DNA of 64,000 nt from Cladosporium sp. IMV 00045 (lineage: Eukaryota; Ascomycota; Dothideomycetes; Cladosporiales; Cladosporiaceae), in contig MSJI02000740.1 of the NCBI GenBank assembly GCA_001931905.2, positions 1 to 64,000 on the forward strand, given 5' to 3'. Every line of letters begins with the position of its first letter. The first letter of the stretch is position 1. The notes below the pieces were generated by a model. That model saw nothing but the letters and a program-made list of their open reading frames with translations. It was not told the DNA's origin and ran no database searches. A program made the translations under genes and the position numbers. Shown here piece by piece: positions 47,196 to 57,063 of this stretch.

Positions 47196-48097
47196 GGTTC
47201 TTGGTTTATGTTGAATTTTGTTGCTTGGATCAAAGAGTGCATACCCTAACTACGCTCGACTACCTGAAATATTTATACTAATGATGAAAAAACCTTGATA
47301 ATAGAGAGCAAAAGCACCGCGGAGATGTATTCATCGTCCTTGAATAACGCATGGAATAAGGCGGAGGTAAGACGGCAAAGCGAAAACGAAGCCAGGGTAC
47401 GTTTGCCCTTGAACACACGCCACAGCTTTCTCGCTGTGAAAACACCGCGATGAGTCCTAGTGTGCTGACCACAGGTCGCACGAATACATGAGCTGAATTG
47501 TATGTGAGGATTCTAATATTCGATATCACCGCGGAGATGGGTGATGTATTACATACGTTCAAACTCCCCATTGCTTATCGATCAGAATTCACCTCGCAGC
47601 GAGATGATGTAGCAGGACAACGTGGAAGGGTGGAGCAGCGAAACGTTCGAAGGCCCAATCACGGCAGACCTATTAACAGCAAAACCATTCAGCCATTGCA
47701 AGGGTATGTCCTCAAGATTCGCAGTCTTTCACGCCCTAACGGCTCGGAACCGGATCGTTTTTGGCAAGGATGCATTTCATATTACGAGATGATCACAAGT
47801 CGGTTCTTTTGGCATTGACCGAACTCAGAAGTGAGGCGAATATCGGGCCTTGACAAGAGTCGGAGGTGGCCGCCTCGTCGAGAAGAGTCTGATGACCATT
47901 CCTTGCTTTATGTACGGAGGAGCGGAACTATTACATTTCGGCGCACAAACCGTAGAGAGAATTGAGGAAGATCTCGTAAGCACGCTGCCGCTCAAGCGAG
48001 CGCAAGTCTACATTTCTAGCACATGGCTGGCATACGCATGCGCCACAAGAGTATCATACAATCATTACGGCCTTAAGCCAACTGCTCACGATTCTTC
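47196..48097. other. Intergenic region, ~0.9 kb
   Basis: Upstream of the flavohemoglobin gene and 3' of the next gene. An atttatacta TATA-like stretch lies ~75 bases before the flavohemoglobin start (47270). No other feature was recognised. Confidence 0.45.
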
Positions 48098-49647
48098 TTA
48101 CGCAGGCTTCCACTCAAAAGTGTACTTTCCAGTGACCGGAAGGCCAGCCTCATCATGACCCTTCTTATCGAACATGTGATTCCCGAAATAATCCAGCTGC
48201 GCTTCGTAGAAATTGGTAGGCAGATCCGTGCTCGTCAGGACTTTCAGCCATTCCAAACTTGCACTGAGAGCGGGCACGTTGTGGTCTCCCTCGAGAGCCT
48301 TGAGGCACACTTTCTTCAGCGGCGAGAAGCCCCTCTTGAACTCGTCTGCCACCGCGCTTTCGTACAGGGGGTTGATGGAGTCTTTCGAGGCGTAGTCTTT
48401 ATAAATCGGGTGCAGCAGCTTTTCCGTGATGTAGTCGGCTTGAATGATGCAGCCGCCGGACCAGATCTGCAGGACGTCGCTGTAATTGATGTTGAAGTGC
48501 TTTTCCTTGTCCGCACGGTCGATGATGATCATTCCTTGCACGTAGGATGCAAGGCAGGCGGTGTACGTGGCCAAGCGCAGGGTTTCCGTGAACTCCTTGC
48601 GCTCCACACCCTCGAGCTTCTGGGGCGGCATGCTGCCGCCGAACGTCTTCTCGATCCTGCGGCGTTGGGCCAGATCGGCTGACGCGAGGCGCAGGAAGTG
48701 GGCAACTGTCATCGTCGGGGCGGGGACGTGCTCGGCTATGGCCTCTTCGTTGGACCATACTCCGGTGCCCTCCTCGCCCGAGATGTCCTGTACGACCTTG
48801 TCCTCTACAGTGTCCAAGACTCTTTCTCCCGTCTTCGGGTCCTTCGTGCGGCAGATCTTTGCGCTGATGTCGATAAGGAAGGTGTTCTTGAGCTCTCCAC
48901 TCTCGTTCCAGCGTTGGAACTCGTCGCCGATGTCGTCGTTGTTCATTCCAAGTCCCTTGTACATTATACCCCATGCTTCTGAAATGGCAGACATCATGCC
49001 GTGCTCTATGCCGTTGTGAATCATCTTGACGTAGTGGCCCGCACCACCGGTGCCTGCTCTTCCAACACATGGCTTGCCGTTTGAGCCTTTCGCTGCCACC
49101 TTTTCGAGGAGCGGGAGGACCATGTCGAGAGTCTCGTCGTCGGAAGCGGGGCACATTGAGGGACCTCGTCGTCTGCGACTGTCAGTACACTGTCCGTGGC
49201 CAAATCACGAGGGTTGACAAACGCTGCTTGGTATCCACCACTGACACCCATTCCCACGTAGCGAATGCCTTTTGTAACGCATACGCCCATCCTCCTCTCC
49301 GTGTTCTCCCAATGTTCATTCGCAGCATCGATGATGATGTCACCTTTGGTAAGGTACGGCATCAAGCCGTCAAGCACCTTGTCTCCGACAAAACCATGCG
49401 GTAGACTCCAAACGAAAACACGAGGCTTGTCCAGCCAAGCGCACAAACTGTCATAGTCGTCGAATCGTTTCAGCTCGTTGGGGACGCCGGCTTTCTTCGC
49501 TGTCTGAATGAGGTTATCCATTGCTTGCGTTGAAGGATCTTGCAGGCCGACGGTAACACCATGTTCGGCAAACAGCTGTGCCATACCGCCGCCCATGGAG
49601 CCGCAGCCGATCATGGCGATCTTTTTCACGTCCAATGGAAGTGCCAT
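48098..49647 (-). CDS. 6-phosphogluconate dehydrogenase family protein (divergent)
   Basis: Two exons (49647-49223, 49172-48098) give 499 residues. The intron was placed so that the family motif GVSGGYQAARRGPSMCP becomes continuous. Residues ~9-30 form the dinucleotide-binding fold (IGCGSMGGGMAQLF). The catalytic helix GTGGAGHYVKMIHNGIEHGMM has the Lys and His-Asn residues of 6PGDH, and the C-terminal all-helical domain is complete. It differs from the standard fungal Gnd1 in the fingerprint (GCGSMG instead of GLAVMG) and the substrate loop (ANEHWENTERR instead of GNSH), so it may be a paralogue. Oxidative decarboxylation of 6-phosphogluconate is the likely reaction, but the substrate is not certain. 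Confidence 0.88.
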
Positions 49648-49985
49648 GTTGCAATGTGCTGTAGAAAGGTATTTGTTGTAAGTTGTCGAGAGTCCAGGAA
49701 GGAAAGTAAGAATCGATCAAGAAGCGGCTTGACAAGATCCCAAATATTGTTATAGTCGGAACGTCATTCCGAAACCAGTTGACTTCACGGCGCGCTCATG
49801 CTGTAGTCAAGTAGAGCACAGTGCGAGAGTGCATAGCCTACCGAAGTGGGGCCAAGTCACAGTGACGTTCGATGGTCCCTTTGGATTTCGGACCGAACGC
49901 CGCCCAAAATGTCCAGTCCGCGGAGGATGAAGGAATCCATTAAGCCGTAAGGCGAATAGCCTGGTAATTGTCATCGCTAAATAGC
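49648..49985. other. Short spacer
   Basis: About 340 bases between the start of the 6PGDH-like gene and the PEX2 stop codon. Nothing was recognised. Confidence 0.5.
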
Positions 49986-51428
49986 TCATGAACCCTCGTC
50001 GTCATCGTAATGCCCACTGAGTCGGCTCCAATCGGCGTTGTCGTCGACCTCCTCGACAGGCATTGGGTCGACGGTGGAAAGAGGCGTGTCGTCGTTCATC
50101 TCGTTCGCAGAATCGACTCTGTCTTTCTCAAAATCATCCGCAAACGCCACGCTCTTTCGCCTAATGGAACGTTCGTGTTCGCTGCCACGACTTGATCGAG
50201 ATAGGGTTGGTTCGAGTACGTCTCCGTTCCAGGGCTTGCAAGACTTGACCGCCATCTCGCCGCATCGCAAACAGGTGAGACCCTCGCCTTCTTCAGCTTC
50301 AATACGCTGCGCGAGGCATACGAAACAGTAGATGCAGCCGCATGGAATGGCTTCGTATGGGTTGGTGATATCCGTCGCGGCGCTGCCAACGATGCCACTG
50401 TTGCCTCCTGCGCTGATGACTTCCTGCTCGCTTTGACCTCCCGCCGGGTTTTGGTCTTGATAGCAGATCGCGCAGGTTCGCTCAGGTAGAAATGCAAGTT
50501 CGCCGTTTTGAATGTCGTCTTCATCTTCGCCTTTCGAGCTTCCATAGATCACGCTCGACGTCGCCTGCCCGACCTTCTTCCAGGCTTTGACCAGCCATCT
50601 CTTCCACCTGCTGATGCCAACCAAAGGCAACAAGAACAAGAGGAACTCGGTAAAAGCGTGCCAAACGAGCTGTCTGTTGAGGTATTCGAAGCTGACTTCT
50701 CTGTTGGTCTGGTTGGTCGAAGGGACCAGTCGCAATCTAAGGATACGGTCTGTCAAGGTCCGATATCGGCCATTGTAGAGGAAAATCATGAAAGAAAAGA
50801 AGGCGGCAATGTTGTGCGTGTTCGTAGCCAGTGTCGTGAGGCGGCTAAGGCGTTGTATCATGGGCGAAGGCTCGTCGTAGCCGTTCTCCAGACTTGAAAG
50901 TCGATCTTCCCACCGCGACCAGCCATACCTGCCGCCAACCGTGACGAGACCATACGCTGCACGCTGCCACTTCGTCGCTTCACGCGCCGCATTGTTCTCC
51001 GACCTGGCATCGACATATTTTAGGCCTTGCAGGGAAGCGCCGTAGCTTGCTCCGTGATCCCAGATAGATAGCTTCCACAGTGCCGCCCTGAGCGCAGCAC
51101 CTATTTCGGCACCCCAATCGTCTTTGAGATGCGCACCCAACAGCTTCAGGCCTTCACCAGCCTGTCCCTTGAGCAGATCGAGAAGCTCCTCATCCAGAAG
51201 TTCTGCGTCGACCTGGCCGACTCGGAAAGCCGGGCGCGTGCCGAATGGCGACTTTATGAGATCCCAGACGCCGGTCGCCCCCAGTACAGTGTTTCTGAAA
51301 GAAGGCGGTAACCGGTGAAGGCGTTGGTTTCGTTCATGTTCCTGTTGCAGAGCGAGGGAGCGTTGGTGGGCGGCGGAAGCAGCGCGTCGAGCGATAATGC
51401 GCTGTTGTGCAGCAGCGAAGTCGGTCAT
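49986..51428 (-). CDS. PEX2: Peroxin PEX2 (RING ubiquitin ligase of the peroxisome membrane)
   Basis: A 480-residue single-exon protein. I chose the ATG at 51428 (MTDFAAAQQR) because the 38 codons upstream look like a chance extension; the alternative start is 51542. Membrane segments lie around 206-219 (FFSFMIFLY) and 258-272 (AFTEFLLFLLPLVGI). The C-terminal RING has Cys319, 322, 363, 365, 368, 371, 386 and 389, in the CGCIYC form where other RINGs have CGHxxC, as is typical of fungal PEX2. With PEX10 and PEX12 it ubiquitinates the import receptor PEX5. A Ser/acidic tail follows. It is divergently transcribed from the ABC transporter. Confidence 0.9.
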   Translation of the reverse strand: MTDFAAAQQRIIARRAASAAHQRSLALQQEHERNQRLHRLPPSFRNTVLGATGVWDLIKSPFGTRPAFRVGQVDAELLDEELLDLLKGQAGEGLKLLGAHLKDDWGAEIGAALRAALWKLSIWDHGASYGASLQGLKYVDARSENNAAREATKWQRAAYGLVTVGGRYGWSRWEDRLSSLENGYDEPSPMIQRLSRLTTLATNTHNIAAFFSFMIFLYNGRYRTLTDRILRLRLVPSTNQTNREVSFEYLNRQLVWHAFTEFLLFLLPLVGISRWKRWLVKAWKKVGQATSSVIYGSSKGEDEDDIQNGELAFLPERTCAICYQDQNPAGGQSEQEVISAGGNSGIVGSAATDITNPYEAIPCGCIYCFVCLAQRIEAEEGEGLTCLRCGEMAVKSCKPWNGDVLEPTLSRSSRGSEHERSIRRKSVAFADDFEKDRVDSANEMNDDTPLSTVDPMPVEEVDDNADWSRLSGHYDDDEGS

Positions 51429-52006
51429 GACCACAACATGCCCGGGTGTGATATGTGTATGCTGCTGCAAGGGACAGCAATTACAAGGAAAGAGAAGAAG
51501 GGCAAGCAGAAACGCGACAGGAGAGATGAATCCTTTGGACACCCTAGACTAGACCAGGGCAGCCTCGGTCTGAACAACCTCAATCATCCACGCGAGAGCG
51601 ACATGTGCCAAGCTGCCTCCAGACACCGAGGTAGCGAGCAGCCAACGAGCCAGTCAGCCTTCTTGTCTCGCCTGTTTCTGCCTGACCCAAAAGTACAATC
51701 ACCTACAACGACAAGGAGACTCGGGGCCTGTGCATTTTCGTTGGCTTGCTTATAATCATTTGGCAGTATTTGATTTTGTTGTATATGCGAGAGAGTGATA
51801 TTGGTCGCGACTGCTGCCTAAGGCACGTCATTGAATCGTTCTTCTCTCTCTGACCGACTCTCACGCGCGCCTTCCTTGCATTGCAGCATTATCAGGCAGC
51901 GACTTCGACTCATCCCTGTATTGGTGATACAATAAACAGCCTTTGGAATATAAAACATGACATAGATTCCTCTTCCCGTTCCTGGATCTCGCCCGTCATC
52001 GCCAAC
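51429..52006. promoter_or_regulatory. Divergent promoter region, PEX2 / ABC transporter
   Basis: About 580 bases shared by the two divergent genes. A TATA-like element (gaatataaaaca) at 51946-51957 lies ~50 bases before the chosen ABC transporter start. No specific factor site is claimed. Confidence 0.45.
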
Positions 52007-55000
52007 ATGGCGCAGATCGTCTTTGGAGAGCCGCCACCAGGCCTACTCTCGAACCACACATCCTCGTATGCGGCGGCGCCGATCGATCATACGAAGATCT
52101 GCTGGAATCACCCATGGAATTCTCAGCAAGCAAGATTCGAACCATGCTTCACACCGGCCATTGCAGCTTTGCCTGCGCTCGTTGCCGCGATCATCGTCGT
52201 TTGGCAAGTGTTGCGCACCGCCGTGCCTTGGAGACCGCAATGGACTCTGCCTTTCATCGATGAGAGCCCAGACCCCTACCTTGATGATTTGCTGCTCGAG
52301 GCAATCAGTAAGACGAGCGGCTATCTCATCCTGCTATGGACCCTGGTCGGAGCATCGTGCGTCGTCCATCTGGCCAAAGCCGCCTTGCAATGGCCAGCAT
52401 CAGAAGGCTTATTGGAATGTGCACCATTTTTCCTAGCGCTTGGTGTTCTCGTGACAAGGAAGCCACGAACCACTCCACCATCTGTGCTGATAATTCTGTC
52501 GACATTCATCGTCTGTCAGAGTATCATGATGACAGATCGGAGCCACATGTCCCAGGCCGACATTGGCCTTGCAAGCACGTCTCTGACACTCAGCGTGCTT
52601 TCCATTGCCGTCATGCTCATGATGCCTCTACGAGATCCCTCTCTCCCTTCCACTTCGATCAGCAAACCTCACACCGACGCAACCTCTTCTCTGCGCAGCC
52701 CCGAAGATAACATGACGCTCTGGCAGTTCATGACTGTATCTTGGATGACACCTTTGATTCGTACGGGCTTCCAAAGGCAGCTGGATGATGACGACGTGTG
52801 GCAATTGGGTCTTGAGTTCCAGCATAGGGGTCTTCACGATAAATTTCGACGACTGAAGGGTACTGTCATGCGGAGACTACTCAAAGCGAACGGAATCGAC
52901 CTTGTGATGATAACTCTTCTCGGAATTCTGGAGACCATTCTTGGATTTGCGGTCCCAGTCCTTCTCCAAAAGATCTTGAGCTCAATGCAAGACGCCAGTG
53001 CACCGAGAAGAGCCGCGATTACCTATGCGGCAATGTCTTTAGGCGTTCAACTTGTCAAATGTCAGTCTGGAGTGTTTAGTCTCTGGTTCGGCAGAAGATG
53101 CTACGAAAGATCGAGGGGAGAGATGATCACGATGCTCTACGAGAAGACCCTGGGTCGCAAGATCAGCTTCAATCCACCGAAGGTTAAGGCCGAGAAGAAT
53201 GGTGAAGCTGAACCAAACGGAAACGGTCACGTCAAGGGGAAGAAGCCATGGCCAGCATGGCTAAAGGTGCTGGCCGGCATGTTCAAGCGAAGCAAGAAGA
53301 TCGAAGAAGCCAAAGAACCCGCTTCAATGGGCAAGATTCTTAACCTCATGCGCAACGACGTCTACGAAGTCGCGCAGCGATTCTGGGAGTTCCAGAGTCT
53401 GATCACAAAACCACTCAGCGTGATCTTTTCGCTCGCTTTGGTGGTGAACTTTCTAGGCTGGCCAGCAATGCTCGCTGTAGTAGTGATGGTAACCGCCCAA
53501 ATCACGAACGCAATCTTGGTGAAATTCCTGGTTGCATTCGAAACACATCGCAGAAAAGCCACCGACGGGAAGTTGCACATCGTCTCTCAATTCGTCGAAG
53601 CCATCCACCATCTGAGATGGTACGGGTGGCAGGACGCCTGGCTTGACCAAATCATGAGTGCACGGCAGAAGGAACTCAATTGGAGAATCGTAACCGGACT
53701 TTGGGGACTTCTGATCGGGTTTGTCAACTCGCTGGCCTTGGACGTATCGCCCTCCGTCGGCTTCTTCGCCTATACCGTCATCGGAAAGAAAGCTCTCACC
53801 GTCGACGTTGCTTTCCCAGCTTTGACGCTCTTCAACCTGCTAAGTATGAATCTGCAAGACCTACCTAACCTCATCACCGTCCTGCTGAATGCATACGTCG
53901 CCGTCGGTCGTATCGAAGATTTCATGGCCGAGCCCGACAAAGAAACCCTGAATACTGTCGCGCACGAAGGCGACAGCCTGACTATGGAGCACGCCTCCTT
54001 CGCATGGCCTGGCACCGCGAAACCTGTATTGCGAGATTTGAACCTTTCTTTCCCCAAAGGAATGACTGTCGTCTGCGGTGAAGTTGGGTCTGGCAAAACC
54101 GCTTTGCTGCAGGCTTTGCTTGGTGAGCTGGACATGCTGGACGGCAAACTTTCTGGTCCGAGTGAAGCCGTGGGATACTGCGCCCAGGCTCCATGGCTGC
54201 AGAGTATGAGCATCCGCGAGAACATTCTCTTTTCTGCTCCCTATGAAGACGATAGATACCATGAAGTCCTGGACGCATGTGCGCTCACGCCTGACCTGCT
54301 CGAGTTCAAAGCAGGCGATTTGTCCTTCATTGGTGAGAATGGCATTGGGCTTTCAGGCGGCCAGAAAGCGAGGGTTGCACTCGCACGCGCAGCGTATACT
54401 CGATCAAAGATTCTCTTCCTCGACGATCCTCTGTCTGCGCTCGATCAGCAGACTGCAGAGTCTATCGTGCAGAAGCTCTTCGCCGGACCACTGATGAAGG
54501 GGAGGACAATCGTTCTTGTCACCCATCGTGTCGACCTTGTGGTGGGTCTTGCCGAGCAACTCGTGGAGCTGGAACATGGCGTCGCAACTATCTTGGATAA
54601 CAAGGAGCCTCCGCCTGAGTTTTTGCAACGTACGGTATCGGCAGTCTCGGCTGAGGAAACGGATCAAAAGCAGGTCAAGCAGCGCCAAAAGGCTGCGGTC
54701 CCGGATAAGTTCATCGAGGAAGAGCATCGAGCGCGTGGCGGCGTCAAGGCTTCAGTCTACTGGGAGTACACCAAAGCAGGCAAACTACGCTGGTGGAGCT
54801 TGCTTGTGCTCATGCTCGTCGCGTACCGTCTCACCGCCCTCTCGGGTGCATGGCTGCTCAAATCATGGGGCGAAGCATATCACACAGAGTCTGCCCCGTT
54901 TAGTGCGCTGGATGAACCCATTGTATCTGTCCAGCGTTCCGGGCTATTCGGCAACCTTCCCCCTCCCGACGAAGACATCAGGCCATGGATCCTTCTCTTC

Positions 55001-56509
55001 TTCATCATTGGCCTCGGCAGGACGGTCGTATGGGCCCTCTCTCGCGCCGTCATGATCCTCATAATCTACACGGCCGGCAAGCAAATGTTCCACGACATCA
55101 TGGCCAGAGTCAGCCATGCGAACTTCCGCTTCTACGACGTGACGCCGGTCGGCAGGCTCATGAACAGAATGACGTCCGACATTGGCGTTGTCGACGGGAA
55201 CATCAGCGAGCAGTTCAATGTTGTCACTTGGCTTACGATCTCGTGGATCTCTGCTGTGGCTGTCATTGCGACTGTGACCCCGGTGTTTCTGCTGTTCTCA
55301 ATCGCCCTCACAGCAACCTTCATCCTCATCTTCCGTCGCTTCTTGCCGACATCCCAGAGTTTGCGTCGACTTGAGATGGTCTCTCTTACGCCGCTCATGT
55401 CCAATTTCGGTGAGCTTCTGAACGGTCTTGTCACGGTTCGTGCCTTCAAGGCGCAAAATCGTTTCCAGGACAGAGTCATTCGCGTCGTCGATACTTTCCA
55501 AAAAATGGACCATTTCTACTGGTCGCTGCAAGCCTGGCTGATGTACCGCTACGACGCACTCTCAGCCGTTTCAACTTTCCTCCTGACTCTACTCGCGTTG
55601 GTCACGGGTGTATCTCCAGGCATGACTGCTTTCCTGCTCAACTCAGCACAGAAATTCGTCGCAAGCACTCACGCTCTGTGCAAGCAATACGGACAGCTGC
55701 AAATGGAGTTCGTGTCCGTCGAGCGTGTGGTTGAGCTTCTACACATTGACCAAGAACCCGAGGGGACAATCCACCCTCCTGCCTGGTGGCCCTCTTTCAG
55801 CCCCGACATCGTCTTCGACAACGTCACAATCAGGTACGCGCCTCACCTCGACCCCGCTCTCGCGGGCGTCTCGTTCACGATCAAAGGCGGCTCCAAAACC
55901 GCCGTCATCGGCCGCACGGGCTCAGGCAAAAGCACGCTCGCCCTGACAATGCTTGCGACCATCCTCCCGTCCGAAGGCAGCATCACCGTAGACAACGTCG
56001 ACCTCTCCGCCGTCGACAAGCAAATCCTGCGCACCCGCATAACCTTCCTAGCGCAAGACCCCGTCCTCTTCCCAGGAAGTCTGCGGCAGAACCTCGACCC
56101 TCTCGAAGAGCACAGCGACGCCGCCTGCACCGCGGTGCTGCAGCGCGTCTGCGCCCGACAAAACTGGTCGCTCACCACGCCCATCGACGGCGGCGGCCGC
56201 AACCTCAGCCAAGGCCAGCGACAACTCGTCGGTCTGGCGCGTGCGGTGCTGCGGCGCAGCGCGATTGTCATTCTCGACGAGGCGACGGCGAGTATTGACA
56301 TGGAAACTGCCATGCAGATTCAGCAGGTGTTGCATGAGGAGATGAGCGAGAGTACGGTCATCACGATTGCGCATCGTTTGGAGGCTGTCAGGGGCGCGGA
56401 TTATTGTCTCGTTTTGGGCAAGGGCAAGGTGCTGGAGCAGGGGAGTGCGGAGGAGATGTTGAGGGGGAGGAAGGGGACGCTGGAGAGGGAGGTTGGTGAG
56501 GAGGAGTGA
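52007..56509 (+). CDS. ABC transporter, subfamily C (MRP-like) full transporter
   Basis: A 1,500-residue intronless frame using ATG 52007 (MAQIVFGEPP); a further 42 codons upstream are open, but that region contains the TATA-like element. Layout: an N-terminal membrane domain (TMD0), TMD1, NBD1, TMD2, NBD2. NBD1 has Walker A GEVGSGKTAL (~692), signature LSGGQKAR (~782) and Walker B ILFLDDPLSALD. NBD2 has Walker A GRTGSGKSTL (~1302), signature LSQGQRQ (~1399) and Walker B IVILDEATASID. The catalytic Glu of NBD1 is Asp, as is normal for ABCC proteins, so NBD2 is the active site. Substrate is unknown; conjugates, toxins or drugs are typical of the group. Confidence 0.93.
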   Translation: MAQIVFGEPPPGLLSNHTSSYAAAPIDHTKICWNHPWNSQQARFEPCFTPAIAALPALVAAIIVVWQVLRTAVPWRPQWTLPFIDESPDPYLDDLLLEAISKTSGYLILLWTLVGASCVVHLAKAALQWPASEGLLECAPFFLALGVLVTRKPRTTPPSVLIILSTFIVCQSIMMTDRSHMSQADIGLASTSLTLSVLSIAVMLMMPLRDPSLPSTSISKPHTDATSSLRSPEDNMTLWQFMTVSWMTPLIRTGFQRQLDDDDVWQLGLEFQHRGLHDKFRRLKGTVMRRLLKANGIDLVMITLLGILETILGFAVPVLLQKILSSMQDASAPRRAAITYAAMSLGVQLVKCQSGVFSLWFGRRCYERSRGEMITMLYEKTLGRKISFNPPKVKAEKNGEAEPNGNGHVKGKKPWPAWLKVLAGMFKRSKKIEEAKEPASMGKILNLMRNDVYEVAQRFWEFQSLITKPLSVIFSLALVVNFLGWPAMLAVVVMVTAQITNAILVKFLVAFETHRRKATDGKLHIVSQFVEAIHHLRWYGWQDAWLDQIMSARQKELNWRIVTGLWGLLIGFVNSLALDVSPSVGFFAYTVIGKKALTVDVAFPALTLFNLLSMNLQDLPNLITVLLNAYVAVGRIEDFMAEPDKETLNTVAHEGDSLTMEHASFAWPGTAKPVLRDLNLSFPKGMTVVCGEVGSGKTALLQALLGELDMLDGKLSGPSEAVGYCAQAPWLQSMSIRENILFSAPYEDDRYHEVLDACALTPDLLEFKAGDLSFIGENGIGLSGGQKARVALARAAYTRSKILFLDDPLSALDQQTAESIVQKLFAGPLMKGRTIVLVTHRVDLVVGLAEQLVELEHGVATILDNKEPPPEFLQRTVSAVSAEETDQKQVKQRQKAAVPDKFIEEEHRARGGVKASVYWEYTKAGKLRWWSLLVLMLVAYRLTALSGAWLLKSWGEAYHTESAPFSALDEPIVSVQRSGLFGNLPPPDEDIRPWILLFFIIGLGRTVVWALSRAVMILIIYTAGKQMFHDIMARVSHANFRFYDVTPVGRLMNRMTSDIGVVDGNISEQFNVVTWLTISWISAVAVIATVTPVFLLFSIALTATFILIFRRFLPTSQSLRRLEMVSLTPLMSNFGELLNGLVTVRAFKAQNRFQDRVIRVVDTFQKMDHFYWSLQAWLMYRYDALSAVSTFLLTLLALVTGVSPGMTAFLLNSAQKFVASTHALCKQYGQLQMEFVSVERVVELLHIDQEPEGTIHPPAWWPSFSPDIVFDNVTIRYAPHLDPALAGVSFTIKGGSKTAVIGRTGSGKSTLALTMLATILPSEGSITVDNVDLSAVDKQILRTRITFLAQDPVLFPGSLRQNLDPLEEHSDAACTAVLQRVCARQNWSLTTPIDGGGRNLSQGQRQLVGLARAVLRRSAIVILDEATASIDMETAMQIQQVLHEEMSESTVITIAHRLEAVRGADYCLVLGKGKVLEQGSAEEMLRGRKGTLEREVGEEE

Positions 56510-57063
56510 TGTGTGATGTATGTTGGTGTGTTGGGGAGAACAGATTTGTAGATATTGCATGGCATGGGCCAAAACTTGCTCAATCAATGAATACAGTAGC
56601 TTAGCTTATGCTAATCGGTTACGATTGCTGCTTTGATTTGCAACAAACTCCGTAATGATGAATACTCTTGCCTTGAAAGAATGATCGATTGTATATGCGC
56701 ACTTACATGTACATATCTATCTGATCCTAGGTTCAGCCCAGACCATCCATCCAAAATCCTTCCTGCGATCCTGGAGTGCATTCCGCGTGTGACGTTTAGC
56801 GCTCCACCAGACACGCCGAGGAGGCGATAAGCCTCACGGACTAAGAAGTCGATCAAGTGTCTGGGTTGGTTTGTGAGGCAGGTGATGGCTTGTGCCGCAT
56901 AGCCTAACACAGACAGGCACTTGACCACCTGACACTCTACTTTGACTCCTAATATATACATTCATTCTCGAATCCTGTCCCCTTATACTGGCTACCTGGT
57001 GGAAGAAAGCAGGTCTCTCTCCACAGCTCCATCGAAGATAAACATCTCTCCAGCCGGCCCAAT
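56510..57063. other. Intergenic region, ~0.55 kb
   Basis: Contains the 3' flank of the ABC transporter and the promoter of the phosphatase. A taatatatac TATA-like stretch lies ~115 bases upstream of the next ATG. Nothing else was recognised. Confidence 0.45.

Noticed and set aside
49172..49223. Frameshift in the 6PGDH-like gene
   Set aside because: A 49-base GT-AG intron joins the two frames and restores the motif GGYQAARRGPSMCP.
51429..51542. N-terminal extension of PEX2 resembling a signal peptide
   Set aside because: PEX2 inserts without a cleaved signal. The family-like sequence starts at MTDFAAAQQR, and the extension is Cys/His-rich with no conserved character.
56513..57060. Small frames between the ABC transporter and the phosphatase
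   Set aside because: Short, overlapping on both strands, without conserved motifs.
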